64,000 nt of DNA from Streptomyces sp. NBC_01255 (GCF_036226445.1 NZ_CP108474.1:992001-1056000), one strand, 5' to 3'. Counted from the stretch's first letter, positions 25,637 to 34,844 are shown. Notes: generated by a model not told the origin, from the sequence alone. Made by a program: numbers and translations.

Positions 25637-26967
25637 CAGTGGCTCGGCCAGGACCGTTCGATGGAGTCGGCGACCTGCCGGGTGCTCGCGCCGCCGGTCC
25701 AGTCGACGGATCCCTTCCAGAACGTCCCGGCGCCGACCGAAGCGGGCATCAGGTCCGAACCGTCGAACCTGAACTGTGTCCTGGGATCCTGGAGCAGCTG
25801 GATCGAGAGCCTGTCGACCGGGGTGGCGGCATTCGCCGGATCCACGCCCTTGTTCGCCGAGACGAACGGGCCCTTCTTCATACGGGCGTTCGCGAAGTCC
25901 GCGGAGGCCAGATACTCCTGATAGGCCCGGACTTCGGGACGGTCGGCGAACACCGCGGTGAACACCCCACCGCCCAGTACGGGGCGGCCGGCCGGGTCGG
26001 CCCCCGGCAGGAGGAAGGCGTAGACGTCCTTGTCCGGTCCGATCTCGGTGCCCTTCGGCCACATGTCGGCATAGAACGAGGCCTGGCGGTGCATCGCACA
26101 GTCGCCGGAGAGAATCGGTGTGCCGGCCTCCTGGAAGGAGATCGACGCCATCGAACGGGCCGGACCGAAACCGCCGTTGGCGTACCGGTCGTTCTTGAGG
26201 ATGGACCCCACGGTGTCCATGGCCTTGATCACCCGCGGGTCGTTGAACGGGATCTTGTGGGCGACCCACTGGTCGTAGACGTCCGTGCCCTGCTGACGCA
26301 GCAGGACGTCCTCGATCCAGTCCGTCACAGGCCAGCCGGTCGCCTCGGCGGACTCGATGCCCGCGCACCACGGCTTGACGCCCGACGCCGCGACCTTCTC
26401 CGTCACGGCCATCAGCTCGGACCACGTGCGGGGAACGCTCAGTCCCCTGTCGCGGAAGAACTTCGGCGAGTACCAGACGAACGACTTCACGTTCGCGACC
26501 AGCGGCGTGCCGTAGAGGGTGCCGTTCACGGTCGCATAGCTGTTCCAGTCCGCCGACCAGCCCTGCTTGGCGAGGGCCACGACCCCGGCGCTCGCGGGCT
26601 TGAGCTTCCCCGCCCGCGCAAAGCGTTCCAGGAGCCCGGGCTGAGGGAAGAACGCCACGTCAGGCGCACTCCCGCCGTCGACCCGGAGCTGGATCTGGGC
26701 CTCGAACTCCCCGTCCCCCTCGTACTGGACGTCGATTCCCGTGCAGTCCGCGAAGTCCGCCCAGGTCTCTTCGAACAGGTCGGCCTCCCGGTCCCGGTTC
26801 TCCGCGTAGACGGTGACCTTGGTGCCGGGGTGCTTGCCGTACCTGGCGTACGGCCCACAGTCCACGGCGGTGTGCGACGGCGAACCACTGTCCTGCGGAA
26901 CACCGCAGGCGGTGGCAAGGGCGGCGAGGGCGATGACGGCGAGCGCGAGCCTCGCGCCGAACCTCAT
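25636..26967 (-). CDS. Sugar ABC transporter substrate-binding lipoprotein
   Basis: 443 aa with a lipoprotein signal peptide whose acylated residue is Cys21 (ALATACG). The body fits family-1 carbohydrate-binding proteins: VTVYAENRDREADLFEETW, GGSAPDVAFFPQPGLLERFA, GWPVTDWIEDVLLRQQG and GDCAMHRQASFYADMWPKG. Similarity is strongest to the alpha-glucoside (AglE-like) type; the actual ligand is uncertain. First gene of a four-gene coupled operon (binding protein, two permeases, LAL regulator). An inverted repeat lies 80 bp upstream. Confidence 0.9.
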   Translation of the reverse strand: MRFGARLALAVIALAALATACGVPQDSGSPSHTAVDCGPYARYGKHPGTKVTVYAENRDREADLFEETWADFADCTGIDVQYEGDGEFEAQIQLRVDGGSAPDVAFFPQPGLLERFARAGKLKPASAGVVALAKQGWSADWNSYATVNGTLYGTPLVANVKSFVWYSPKFFRDRGLSVPRTWSELMAVTEKVAASGVKPWCAGIESAEATGWPVTDWIEDVLLRQQGTDVYDQWVAHKIPFNDPRVIKAMDTVGSILKNDRYANGGFGPARSMASISFQEAGTPILSGDCAMHRQASFYADMWPKGTEIGPDKDVYAFLLPGADPAGRPVLGGGVFTAVFADRPEVRAYQEYLASADFANARMKKGPFVSANKGVDPANAATPVDRLSIQLLQDPRTQFRFDGSDLMPASVGAGTFWKGSVDWTGGASTRQVADSIERSWPSH

Positions 26968-27046
26968 GGGTGCATCTTCTCCGATCGCCCGCCGAAGGGT
27001 CCTCGGGGGCGATCAGAAGCTACCAGCGCTCGAATATTATCGACTA

Positions 27047-27066
27047 ATCGTTCGATCCCGAACGAT
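27047..27066. promoter_or_regulatory. 8-bp inverted repeat, operator or terminator
   Basis: ATCGTTCG (27047-27054), a 4-base spacer, then CGAACGAT (27059-27066). It lies upstream of the ABC operon and 4 bp beyond the stop of the hydrolase at 27071. The AT-rich TCGATAATATTCG next to it, on the operon side, could be a -10 region. It may be the operator of the sugar operon (LacI- or LAL-type) or the terminator of the hydrolase transcript. Confidence 0.45.
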
Positions 27067-27070
27067 CGGG

Positions 27071-27796
27071 TCAGTGGGCGGTGGCCCGGGCCGCGTCCTG
27101 GATCAGCTCCGCCACGGCCTTGGGCTGGGCGAGCATGACCAGATGGGAGGAGTCGACCTCGACGGTGGTCATGCCGGCGCGCTCGTACCCGAAGCGCTCC
27201 ACATCGGGGTTGATCGTGCGGTCGGAGGAGGCGACCAGGCCCCACGAGGGCTTGGTCTTCCACGCCGCGACAGGCGCCGCCTCCGAGAAGGCACGTGCGG
27301 CCAGGGGGCGCTGGGAGACGGCGAGCACCGCGGCGAGGTCGGGGTCGACGTCCGCCGCGAAGAGGGCGGGGAACTTCTCGATCTCCACCGAGACGTCGGT
27401 GCCGGTCTCGGTGGAGCCGGCCACCGGGAACGGGGTGTAGACGAGCGCGTCGGCGAGACCGGAGTCGGGGAAGCGGCCCTGCAGCTCGCCCAGGCTCTCG
27501 CCCTCCTCCAGCGCGTATCCCGCGAGGTACACCAGTGCGCGGACGTTGTCCTCCGTGCCGGCGAGGGTGATGACGGCGCCGCCGTAGGAGTGTCCGACCA
27601 GGATCACGGGGCCTTCGACGGCGCGGACCACCGAGGCGATGTACGCGGCGTCGTCGACGAGGCTGCGGTTGGGCACCGCCGGGGCCACCACTTCCATGCC
27701 GGCGGCAGTCAGTTCGGGGATGACGCGGGCGAAGCTGGAGGCGTCGGCGAAGGCGCCGTGGACCAGGACGACGGTGGGGCGGGCGTGTCGGGACAT
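27071..27796 (-). CDS. Alpha/beta hydrolase, LVHGAFADA type (paralogue 2)
   Basis: 241 aa: PTVVLVHGAFADASSFARV, nucleophile Ser70 in ILVGHSYGGAVITLAG, VYLAGYALEEGESLGELQG, and a catalytic His in EVDSSHLVML. Paralogous to 11099 and 31878. ATG at 27796. It is the last gene of a run of same-strand genes from 32735 to 27071. The substrate is unknown. Confidence 0.82.
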   Translation of the reverse strand: MSRHARPTVVLVHGAFADASSFARVIPELTAAGMEVVAPAVPNRSLVDDAAYIASVVRAVEGPVILVGHSYGGAVITLAGTEDNVRALVYLAGYALEEGESLGELQGRFPDSGLADALVYTPFPVAGSTETGTDVSVEIEKFPALFAADVDPDLAAVLAVSQRPLAARAFSEAAPVAAWKTKPSWGLVASSDRTINPDVERFGYERAGMTTVEVDSSHLVMLAQPKAVAELIQDAARATAH

Positions 27797-27879
27797 GGGG
27801 GAACTCCTCGGTGCGTGACGGGGAATGGGGCTGGGGACAGGGATGGGGCTGGGGATGCGGGAGATGGATGCGCGGTGCT

Positions 27880-28194
27880 TCACAGGCCGAAGCGGGCGCG
27901 CCTCGCCTCGGGCACCAGGTCGGTGTACTCGGGGTGCTTGCCGATCCAGCCCCGGATGAAGGGGCAGTACGGCAGGACGCGCAGCCCACGGGCCCGGGCG
28001 TCGTCGAGCGCTCCCCGGGCGAGGAGACCGCCCAAGCCCTGGCCGGCGAACCGGCTGTCGATCTCGGTGTGGATGAAGGCGATCTCGCCCTCCGAGAGGT
28101 GGTACTCGGCGAAGCCCGCGGTCTCGGTGCCGTCGTCGCCGGCGAGGATCTCGTACCGGGACTTCTGAGGCCGGTCCGTCACCTGCGGTTCCAT
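27880..28194 (-). CDS. Short GNAT-family acetyltransferase (YjdJ type)
   Basis: 104 aa. It has RYEILAGDDGTETAGFAEYH, EGEIAFIHTEID, the acetyl-CoA loop FAGQGLGGLLARG, and VLPYCPFIRGWIGKHPEY. Nearly the whole protein is the minimal acetyltransferase fold. It is a relative of the gene at 9479, but with the normal QGLGG loop. Located between a hydrolase and an acetate-type transporter. Confidence 0.85.
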   Translation of the reverse strand: MEPQVTDRPQKSRYEILAGDDGTETAGFAEYHLSEGEIAFIHTEIDSRFAGQGLGGLLARGALDDARARGLRVLPYCPFIRGWIGKHPEYTDLVPEARRARFGL

Positions 28195-28239
28195 GGGTGC
28201 TCCTGTGCGGTCGTGGTGTGACGGGGTGGGTGGGCGCGG

Positions 28240-28977
28240 TCAGAGCGTGCGGCGCACGCCCGCCTGGCGTTCCAAGTTGCGGAGCTGGACGGCCAGGTCG
28301 CCTTCCACGGCGAGGTGGGCGGGGCCGCTGCGGCCGATGGGCAGGACCTGCTCGCTGCGCATGTCCTCGAGCATCAGGGCGAACGCCGTGTACATCGCGA
28401 CCAGCGCCACCACGAGGCCGAGCGCGCCGGACGTGCGCGTCAGCCATTCGGCACCGGTGATGCCCCCGAGACCGGTGGCCGCCCAGCGAGGCAGGGAGAC
28501 CGCGAGGACGAGCCACAGCGCGCGCTTGGGCCGGGTCACGGCGGTCATCAGGGCCCCGAAGCAGAGGAGCGCCAGGTTGAACACGCCGAGGACCTGAAGG
28601 CCGTCGGCCGCGCCGCTGAGCATGATGAGCGAGTAGGGCAGCCAGCTGCCGGCGAAGACCGCCATCAGCGTCGCCGCGATCACGTCACGGGCGCCGAAGG
28701 CCAGGAAACTCACCAGGAGTTGGAGCACGAAGGCCGGCAGCACGGTGTAGGCGACGGCGGCGCGGGCCGCCTCGTCGAAGAGCCCGAGCTGGAGGCAGCC
28801 CGTCATCACGGACGCGATGGCTATCGTGAAGAAGCCGAGCGGCATGGGTGAGGCGATGGGGCGCAGGTTGATCCGTGTCATCGACCGGAGGTCCGGTTCG
28901 AAACGGCGTCCCGGGGGCGCGTCCGGCGAGGTCGCCGGGGTGTCGCCGCTGTCGGCGGCGGGGGAGGCTGCGGACAT
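28240..28977 (-). CDS. GPR1/FUN34/YaaH-family (acetate/succinate) transporter
   Basis: A 245-aa protein. A 45-residue soluble N-terminus is followed by six helices starting at ASPMPLGFFTIAIASVMTG, which corresponds to the family NPxPLGL signature with the Asn replaced. Further segments are LLVSFLAFGARDVIAATLMA and LGVFNLALLCFGALMTAV. Members carry acetate or other short carboxylates. Sixteen bases downstream of the amidohydrolase gene, so probably co-transcribed; it may import or export a carboxylate released by the neighbouring hydrolases. Confidence 0.8.
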   Translation of the reverse strand: MSAASPAADSGDTPATSPDAPPGRRFEPDLRSMTRINLRPIASPMPLGFFTIAIASVMTGCLQLGLFDEAARAAVAYTVLPAFVLQLLVSFLAFGARDVIAATLMAVFAGSWLPYSLIMLSGAADGLQVLGVFNLALLCFGALMTAVTRPKRALWLVLAVSLPRWAATGLGGITGAEWLTRTSGALGLVVALVAMYTAFALMLEDMRSEQVLPIGRSGPAHLAVEGDLAVQLRNLERQAGVRRTL

Positions 28978-28993
28978 CGGGTGGATCTCTCTT

Positions 28994-30880
28994 TCAGTGC
29001 TCGAAGCAGGGGTCGACGAAGGACGGCGTCGTGTCGGGGACGGAGCCCCGGGCGACGCGCCAGCGGCGGTGCTGCTCGGACTCGGCGACGGCCTCGGCCA
29101 CGGCCGATGCCTGGCGGGCGCCGCTCTGGTAGCCGCCGAAGTGGGCCACGGGGCTCCACTCCGGGGTGACCGGCGGGACGGCCTCGTCGAGACCTTCGTA
29201 CTCGGCGGAGGCGTAGACGATGCGGCCGCCGACGACGGTGAGGACGGACTCGATGTCGGGAATGACGTCCTCGGGCACAGTGAGGAAGTCGTCGGAGAGG
29301 ATCGTGAGGTCGCCGTAGCAGCCCTCTCGAAGGGTTCCCTTGACGTCCTGCTCGCCGGTGAGCTGCGCTCCGCCCCGGGTGTAGAGGCCGAGGGCGGTCT
29401 CCCGGTCGATCAGGTTCCCGGCCGGGTAGAGGGCCGTGCCGCCGACGGTGCGCCCGGTGACCAGCCAGTGGAGCGCGACCCAGGGGTTGTACGAGGAGAC
29501 GCGGGTGGCGTCGGTTCCGGCGGCGACGGTCAGGCCCCGGTCGAGCATGGCCCGGACCGGCGGGGTGTGGGCGGCGGCCTCGGCGCCGTAGCGGTCGAGG
29601 AAGGCGGCGCCCTGGAAGGACATCCGGTTCTGCACGGACAGCGCGCCGCCGAGGGCCGCGATCCGGTCGAGGCTGTTGGCCGAGACCGTCTCCGCGTGGT
29701 CGAAGAGCCAGCGGTTGCCGCCGGGGAAGAGCCCTTCGGCCGCGAGCTTCTCGAAGACGGCCAGGTCGCGGCGGATCGTCTCGTCGTAGGTCGCGTGGAG
29801 CCTAAAGCCCCAGCCGTTCTCGAGCAGCAGCCGGACGGCGCTCTCGAATTCGGTCTCGTAGCCGGCGGCGAGTTCGGGCCGGGGTTCGGAGAAGTTCTCG
29901 AAGTCGGCGGCGGCCCAAGTCAGGTTCTCTCCCGCGCCGTTGAGCCGGAGCCACTCGTCCCCGTCCCCAGGCTTGACCATCTCGGTCCAGCGCTTCAGGT
30001 CGGCGAGCTCCTGGCCGGCCGTCTGCGGAAAGAGGTGGTAGGCGATCCGGAGGGTCAGCTCCCCCGACCGGGCGAGGTCGACGACCGTGGCGTAGTTGTC
30101 GGGGAAGTTCTGGAACCCGCCGGCGGCGTCGACCGCGGACGTCAGTCCGAAGCGGTTCAGCTCGCGCAGGAAGTGGCGCGTCGACGTCCGCTTGTCGGCC
30201 TCGTCGAGAGCCGGCGCCTTGGCCAGGGTCGAGTACAGGATGAGGGCGCTCGGCGCCGCGAGGAGCACGCCGTTGGGTTCGCCGTCCCGGCCCCGGACGA
30301 TCTGCCCGCCGCGGGGATCCGGGGTGTCGCGGGTGAATCCGGCTGCCTGCACCGCGGCCCGGTTCATCAGCGCCGACTGGTACAGGTGCAGGACGAAGAC
30401 CGGGGTGTCGGGGGCGGCGGCGTTCAGCTCCGCAACGGTCGGCATCCTGCGCTCGGCGAACTGCTCGGCGGTCCAGCCGCCCACCACCCGGATCCACTGC
30501 CCCTTCGGGGTGCGGCCGGCCTGCTCGCGCAGCATCGCGAGGGCGTGTCGGAGGCTTCGTACGCCGTCCCAGCGCAGCTCCAGGACGTAGTTCAGGCCGC
30601 CCCGGATGACATGCAGGTGCGAGTCGTTGAGGCCGGGGATCACCCGGCGGCCGAGGGCGTCGACGACCTTCGTTCCCGGCCCGACGAGGTGGGCGAGGTC
30701 GTGGTCGTCGCCGAGGGCCGCGACCCTGCCGTCGCGGATCGCGACGACACGGGCCTCGGGCCGGTCGGGGTCACCGGTGAAGACCTTGGCGTTACGGACG
30801 AGGAGGTCGGCGTGCTCGCGCTCCCGACGCGGGGCGGGGACGAGGCCCGCCACCGGCATGCTCGTCGACGGCCCGGTCAT
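28994..30880 (-). CDS. YtcJ-like metal-dependent amidohydrolase
   Basis: 628 aa of the amidohydrolase superfamily. The N-terminal NAKVFTGDPDRPEA and VIPGLNDSHLHVIRGG carry the first metal ligands. Later come ENGWGFRLHATYDETIR, RWLFDHAETVS, and the final Asp ligand in TVAAGTDATRVSSYNPW. These proteins hydrolyse amides or related bonds of small molecules (for example NfdA N-substituted formamide deformylase). The start overlaps the stop of the esterase at 30877 (ATGA), so the two are coupled. The C-terminal tail contains a VDPCFEH end. Confidence 0.85.
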   Translation of the reverse strand: MTGPSTSMPVAGLVPAPRREREHADLLVRNAKVFTGDPDRPEARVVAIRDGRVAALGDDHDLAHLVGPGTKVVDALGRRVIPGLNDSHLHVIRGGLNYVLELRWDGVRSLRHALAMLREQAGRTPKGQWIRVVGGWTAEQFAERRMPTVAELNAAAPDTPVFVLHLYQSALMNRAAVQAAGFTRDTPDPRGGQIVRGRDGEPNGVLLAAPSALILYSTLAKAPALDEADKRTSTRHFLRELNRFGLTSAVDAAGGFQNFPDNYATVVDLARSGELTLRIAYHLFPQTAGQELADLKRWTEMVKPGDGDEWLRLNGAGENLTWAAADFENFSEPRPELAAGYETEFESAVRLLLENGWGFRLHATYDETIRRDLAVFEKLAAEGLFPGGNRWLFDHAETVSANSLDRIAALGGALSVQNRMSFQGAAFLDRYGAEAAAHTPPVRAMLDRGLTVAAGTDATRVSSYNPWVALHWLVTGRTVGGTALYPAGNLIDRETALGLYTRGGAQLTGEQDVKGTLREGCYGDLTILSDDFLTVPEDVIPDIESVLTVVGGRIVYASAEYEGLDEAVPPVTPEWSPVAHFGGYQSGARQASAVAEAVAESEQHRRWRVARGSVPDTTPSFVDPCFEH

Positions 30881-31830
30881 GCGAGGGCCTTGCGCAGGGT
30901 GTCAGTGGCGAGACCGATGGCGAGCTCCGCGGCCTGCGTCTCGCGCAGTGCGTTCAGCATCACGAAGTCGTGGATGACGCCCTGGACGCGCAGGGCGGTG
31001 ACGGGGACGCCGGCTGCGCGGAGCTTCGCCGCGTACGCCTCGCCCTCGTCGCGCAGGACGTCCGCCTCGGCGGTGATGACCAGGGCCGGCGGCAGGCCGG
31101 TGAGCTGCTCGGTGGTGGCGCGCAGCGGCGAGGCGGTGATCTGGGCGCGCTCGGCCTCGGCGGTCGTGTACTGGTCCCAGAACCACTTCATGGCGTCGCG
31201 GCGCAGGAAGTAGCCCTCGCCGAACTGGTGGTACGAGTCGGTGTCGAAGCTCGCGTCCGTGACCGGGTAGAAGAGGACCTGCTGGACGAGCACGACGTCG
31301 CCGCGCTGCTTGGCCATGAGGGTGAGGGCGGCGCTCATGTTGCCACCGACCGAGTCGCCCGCGACGGCGATCCGCGTGCCGTCGAGGTCCTTGTGGTGCC
31401 CCTCGCGGGCGACCCACTGGGCGACGCTGTAGTTCTGCTCGATCGCGACGGGGTAGCGCGCCTCGGGCGAGAGGTCGTACTCGGGGAACACCACGGCCGC
31501 CCGGGTGCCGACGGCGAGTTCGCGGACGAGCCGGTCATGGGTGTGGGCGTTGCCGAAGACCCAGCCCGCGCCGTGGATGTAGAGGATGACAGGAAGCGGG
31601 CCGGTGGCGCCGCGGGGGCGGACGATCCGGGCGCGGACGTCGCCGGTCGGGCCGCCGTGGACGGTGATCCACTCCTCGTCGACCTCGGGCAGGGGGACGC
31701 CCTCACCGCTCTGGACACCGTCCACGGCCTTACGGCCTTCGGCGACGGGGATCTGGTAGAGGTACGGCGGCTGGGCGGTGGCGTCGGCGAAGGCCTGGGC
31801 GGCGGGTTCGAGGATCGGTCGGTTCTTCAT
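30877..31830 (-). CDS. HSL-family alpha/beta esterase
   Basis: 317 aa, hormone-sensitive-lipase type: an oxyanion motif ILYIHGAGWVFGNAHTHD (HGGG variant HGAG), VVFPEYDLSPEARYP, nucleophile Ser in VAGDSVGGNMSAAL, acid in ITAEADVLRDEGEAY, His in QGVIHDFVML. Acts on short-chain esters. ATG at 31830 with a leader rich in GGAG. Translationally coupled to the amidohydrolase, which suggests stepwise cleavage of one compound carrying both ester and amide bonds. Confidence 0.88.
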   Translation of the reverse strand: MKNRPILEPAAQAFADATAQPPYLYQIPVAEGRKAVDGVQSGEGVPLPEVDEEWITVHGGPTGDVRARIVRPRGATGPLPVILYIHGAGWVFGNAHTHDRLVRELAVGTRAAVVFPEYDLSPEARYPVAIEQNYSVAQWVAREGHHKDLDGTRIAVAGDSVGGNMSAALTLMAKQRGDVVLVQQVLFYPVTDASFDTDSYHQFGEGYFLRRDAMKWFWDQYTTAEAERAQITASPLRATTEQLTGLPPALVITAEADVLRDEGEAYAAKLRAAGVPVTALRVQGVIHDFVMLNALRETQAAELAIGLATDTLRKALA

Positions 31831-31877
31831 CAGGGGTTCTCCTTCTGGGGATGTACGGGAGGGCGCAGGTCGGGGGC

Positions 31878-32735
31878 TCAGCGGGTCGCCCGTACGGCGT
31901 CGAGGATCACGTCGGTGACCACGGCCGGACGGGAGACGGCCACGGCGTGCGACGCGTCCACTTCGGTGATGTGCGAGCCGGCACGCCGGGCCATCCACCG
32001 TTCGGCGGCCGGCGGGATGTTCTTGTCGGCGGTGGCGATCAGCGCCCAGGACGGGATCGTCTTCCAGGCCGCTTCCCCGGCCGTCTCCTCCAGCGCGGCG
32101 GTGGCGACCGGGCGCTGGGTCGCGGCCATGACGGCCGCGTCGGCGGTGGGGACATCGGCGGCGAACTGCCGGTGGAACTTGGCCCGTTCGATGACGAGTT
32201 CGGTGCCGCTGCCACCGCCGGGCAGCGGGTACGACCGCGGGTTCACGGTGTCGCCGAGGGTGGAGCCGGGGAACTTGGCGGCGAGCTCGGCCGCGCTCTC
32301 GCCCTTGTCCGGGGTGAACGCGGCGATGTAGACGAGGGCCTTCACACGGATGTCGCCCAGCGCGGCGCCACTGATGACGGCGCCGCCGTAGGAGTGGCCG
32401 ACCAGGACGACGGGTCCCTCGACGGCGGCCAGCACGCTGCGCAGGTAGGCGGTGTCCGCGGCGAGACCGCGCAGCGGGTTGGCGGGGGCCAGGACGGGGT
32501 AGCCGGCGCGCTGCAGCCGCCTGATCGTGCCGCTCCAACTGGAGGCGTCGGCGAACGCCCCGTGGACTAGGACGATCGTGGGCTTGGGTCCGTGCCGGTC
32601 GGCGCCGGCGGCGGCCGGGCCACTCGCGGGTGCGGCGGGTGTGGCAGGTGTGGCAGGTGCGGCGGGTGCGGCGCCCATGAGGGCGGCCAGCGTGGCCGGC
32701 AGGGCGAGGGCGAGGGTGCGCCTCTTGGGGTGCAT
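31878..32735 (-). CDS. Exported alpha/beta hydrolase, LVHGAFADA type (paralogue 3)
   Basis: 285 aa. Unlike its paralogues it has an N-terminal export signal (KRRTLALALPATLAALMGAA) followed by an Ala/Pro/Thr-rich spacer. The hydrolase domain is KPTIVLVHGAFADASSW, RGLAADTAYLRSVL, nucleophile Ser115 in LVGHSYGGAV, and His in EVDASHAVAVSR. Probably secreted or tethered outside the membrane. First gene of the leftward run ending at 27071. Confidence 0.85.
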   Translation of the reverse strand: MHPKRRTLALALPATLAALMGAAPAAPATPATPAAPASGPAAAGADRHGPKPTIVLVHGAFADASSWSGTIRRLQRAGYPVLAPANPLRGLAADTAYLRSVLAAVEGPVVLVGHSYGGAVISGAALGDIRVKALVYIAAFTPDKGESAAELAAKFPGSTLGDTVNPRSYPLPGGGSGTELVIERAKFHRQFAADVPTADAAVMAATQRPVATAALEETAGEAAWKTIPSWALIATADKNIPPAAERWMARRAGSHITEVDASHAVAVSRPAVVTDVILDAVRATR

Positions 32736-32838
32736 GAGGGTTTCCTTGTCGGGTGGTGAGGCGTTCGGGTGCGCTCGGGCGGGCGGGAGGGTGCGCCGAT
32801 GGGGCCGAGCGGGTGCGGCGGTCGGGCGGGGCCTCGCC

Positions 32839-34266
32839 TCAGAGGCCGTACGCCTCCAGGAGCCGGAGCCAGACCTCGCTCACCGTCGGGAAGGCGGGCA
32901 CGGCGTGCCACAGGCGCTCCAGGGGGACCTCGCCCACGATGGCCACGGTGGCGGTGTGGATGAGTTCGGTCGCCAGGGGGCCGGTGAGCGTGCAGCCGAC
33001 GACGACTCCCCGGGTCTCGTCGACGACGAGCTTGGCGTGGCCGCGGTAGTCGTCCGCGTGGAGCGCGGCGCCGGCGACGTCGTCGATGCGGTACTCCACC
33101 GTGCGTACCGCGAGACCCGCTTCGCGTGCCGCGCGTTCCGTGAGACCGACGCTCGCGACCTCGGGACGGGTGAAGACGGCCTGGGGGACGGCAATGTGGT
33201 CGGCCTCCGCGCTCCACGGCTGTCGGCCGCCGGTGACGGCCGGGCGCCCTGCTGCCCGCTCGGCGATCGCCGCCGTGCAGGCGCGGGCCTGGTACTTGGC
33301 CATGTGGGTCAGCGGCGCACGGTGATTCACGTCGCCGACGGCGTAGAGCCATGCGCCCTCGACCGCGGTGACCCGACAGGTGTCGTCGACCGGGAGCCAG
33401 TCGCCTGCCGGCAGTCCGACGGAGTCCAGGCCGAGGTCCGCGGTGCGCGGGCGACGGCCGACCGCGGCGAGGACCTCGTCGCAGACGAGGGCGGTGCCGT
33501 CGTCCGTGTTCACGGTCACCGTGCGGGTGTCGGCGTCACGGGCGACTCGGACGGCCGACACCCCGAAGCGGATCGTGACGCCCAGATCGCTCAGCCCCCG
33601 GGTGACCTCTTCGCCGGCACACGGCTCCCAGCCGGTCAGCAGGGCCTGGTCGCGGACCAGCAGAGTGACGGAGGAGCCGAGCGAGCGCCACGCGGTGGCC
33701 ATCTCGCAGGCCACCGCTCCCCCGCCGATGACGACGAGCCGCTCGGGCACCGCGTCGGCCGTGGTGGCCTGCCGGTTGGTCCACACACCGATCCGGTCGA
33801 GCCCTTCGACCGGCGGAAGGGCGGGCTCCGTGCCGGTGCAGACCACGACCGCGAGCCGGGCCCGAAGGGTGTGGACCGTGCCGTCGGCCCCGGTCACCTC
33901 CACCCGGCGCTCACCGGCGAGCCGTCCGTGGCCCCGTACGAGCGCGATGCCCGCACCGTCGAGCCAGTCGGCCTGGCCGGTGTCGTCACCGCGCCCGGTG
34001 AAACGGTCACGCCGGGCCAGGACGCGCGCCGGGTCGAGTGCCGCCGTGACCGACTGCCGGGCCCCGTCGACCGACCGGGCCGCCGCTCGGGCGGCGCCGG
34101 GTCGCAGCAGGGCCTTGCTCGGCACGCAGGCACGGTAGGAGCACTCGCCGCCGACCGCCTCGGCCTCGACGACGACGGCGGTCAGTCCCGACCGGACGGT
34201 CCGGTCGGCGACGACCTCGCCGGCCGGACCGCCGCCGACCACGACGACGTCGTACGTGTCCTCCAT
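32839..34266 (-). CDS. Pyridine nucleotide-disulfide oxidoreductase
   Basis: 475 aa, lipoamide dehydrogenase/mercuric reductase class. FAD site DVVVVGGGPAGEVVADR; redox-active cysteines in GGECSYRACVPSKALL; NAD(P)H site LVVIGGGAVACEMA; second FAD motif WLYAVGDVNHRAPLTH; and a C-terminal HAVPAFPTVSEVW in the place of the usual HPTxSE. It should transfer electrons from NAD(P)H to a disulfide or an electrophile. ATG at 34266 shares a base with the Dps-like stop (TGATG), so translation is coupled. Part of a redox-protection operon. Confidence 0.88.
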   Translation of the reverse strand: MEDTYDVVVVGGGPAGEVVADRTVRSGLTAVVVEAEAVGGECSYRACVPSKALLRPGAARAAARSVDGARQSVTAALDPARVLARRDRFTGRGDDTGQADWLDGAGIALVRGHGRLAGERRVEVTGADGTVHTLRARLAVVVCTGTEPALPPVEGLDRIGVWTNRQATTADAVPERLVVIGGGAVACEMATAWRSLGSSVTLLVRDQALLTGWEPCAGEEVTRGLSDLGVTIRFGVSAVRVARDADTRTVTVNTDDGTALVCDEVLAAVGRRPRTADLGLDSVGLPAGDWLPVDDTCRVTAVEGAWLYAVGDVNHRAPLTHMAKYQARACTAAIAERAAGRPAVTGGRQPWSAEADHIAVPQAVFTRPEVASVGLTERAAREAGLAVRTVEYRIDDVAGAALHADDYRGHAKLVVDETRGVVVGCTLTGPLATELIHTATVAIVGEVPLERLWHAVPAFPTVSEVWLRLLEAYGL

Positions 34267-34844
34267 CAGCTGCGCACCAGGGGGGTGTCGACGAGGTGCT
34301 CGGCCAGGAACCACACCTGTGCCTCGCCGGTGCGGATGACGTCGGAGACGAGCAGGTCGGCGCTGCCCTCGTCGCCCTCCCCGGAGAGCCGGGCGGCGGC
34401 GTCCCGGGCGTCGATCAGGATCCGTTCGTGCGCGTCGAGGAGCCGCGACAGCATGACGGGGACCGGCTCGACGCCGTCCGGCGGCCGGGGTATCGCAGTC
34501 AGCTCCGCGACGTGGCGCGGGTCTCCGACCGCGACGCCGCCGAGGCTCTGGATCCGCTCGGCCAGCGCGTCAACGATGGCCAGTTGGGCTTCCGCGTGCT
34601 TGTCCAGCATCAGGTGGAGCGAGTAGAAGGTAGCCCCGCGCATGAGCCAGTGGTGCTTCTTGTAGAGGGAGTACAGGATCTGCGTGTCGGCGAGTACGCG
34701 GTTCAGCCGCTGGCACGCGTACATGCGGGTGTCGTGGCCGAGACCGATCGGCAGCTGCTTGAGCGTGCCGAACGCCTGGGTCTCGGCGCCCTTCTGATGC
34801 AGCAGCGGCTGGCCACCGCCGTGCAGGGTCGTGAGGGTGTCCAT
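34266..34844 (-). CDS. Dps-like ferritin-family protein
   Basis: 192 aa. A four-helix ferritin-like domain with YACQRLNRVLADTQILYSLY, KKHHWLMRGATFYSLHLMLD (ferroxidase-site histidines and acids) and DKHAEAQLAIVDALAERIQ fits DNA-binding proteins from starved cells. It should store iron and remove peroxide. ATG at 34844. Coupled to the disulfide reductase downstream and 92 bp from the DoxX gene upstream. Confidence 0.85.
   Translation of the reverse strand: MDTLTTLHGGGQPLLHQKGAETQAFGTLKQLPIGLGHDTRMYACQRLNRVLADTQILYSLYKKHHWLMRGATFYSLHLMLDKHAEAQLAIVDALAERIQSLGGVAVGDPRHVAELTAIPRPPDGVEPVPVMLSRLLDAHERILIDARDAAARLSGEGDEGSADLLVSDVIRTGEAQVWFLAEHLVDTPLVRS

Noticed and set aside
28817-31213. 798-aa plus-strand frame across the transporter, amidohydrolase and esterase
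   Set aside because: Long only because of codon bias on the other strand, which carries three well-defined proteins.
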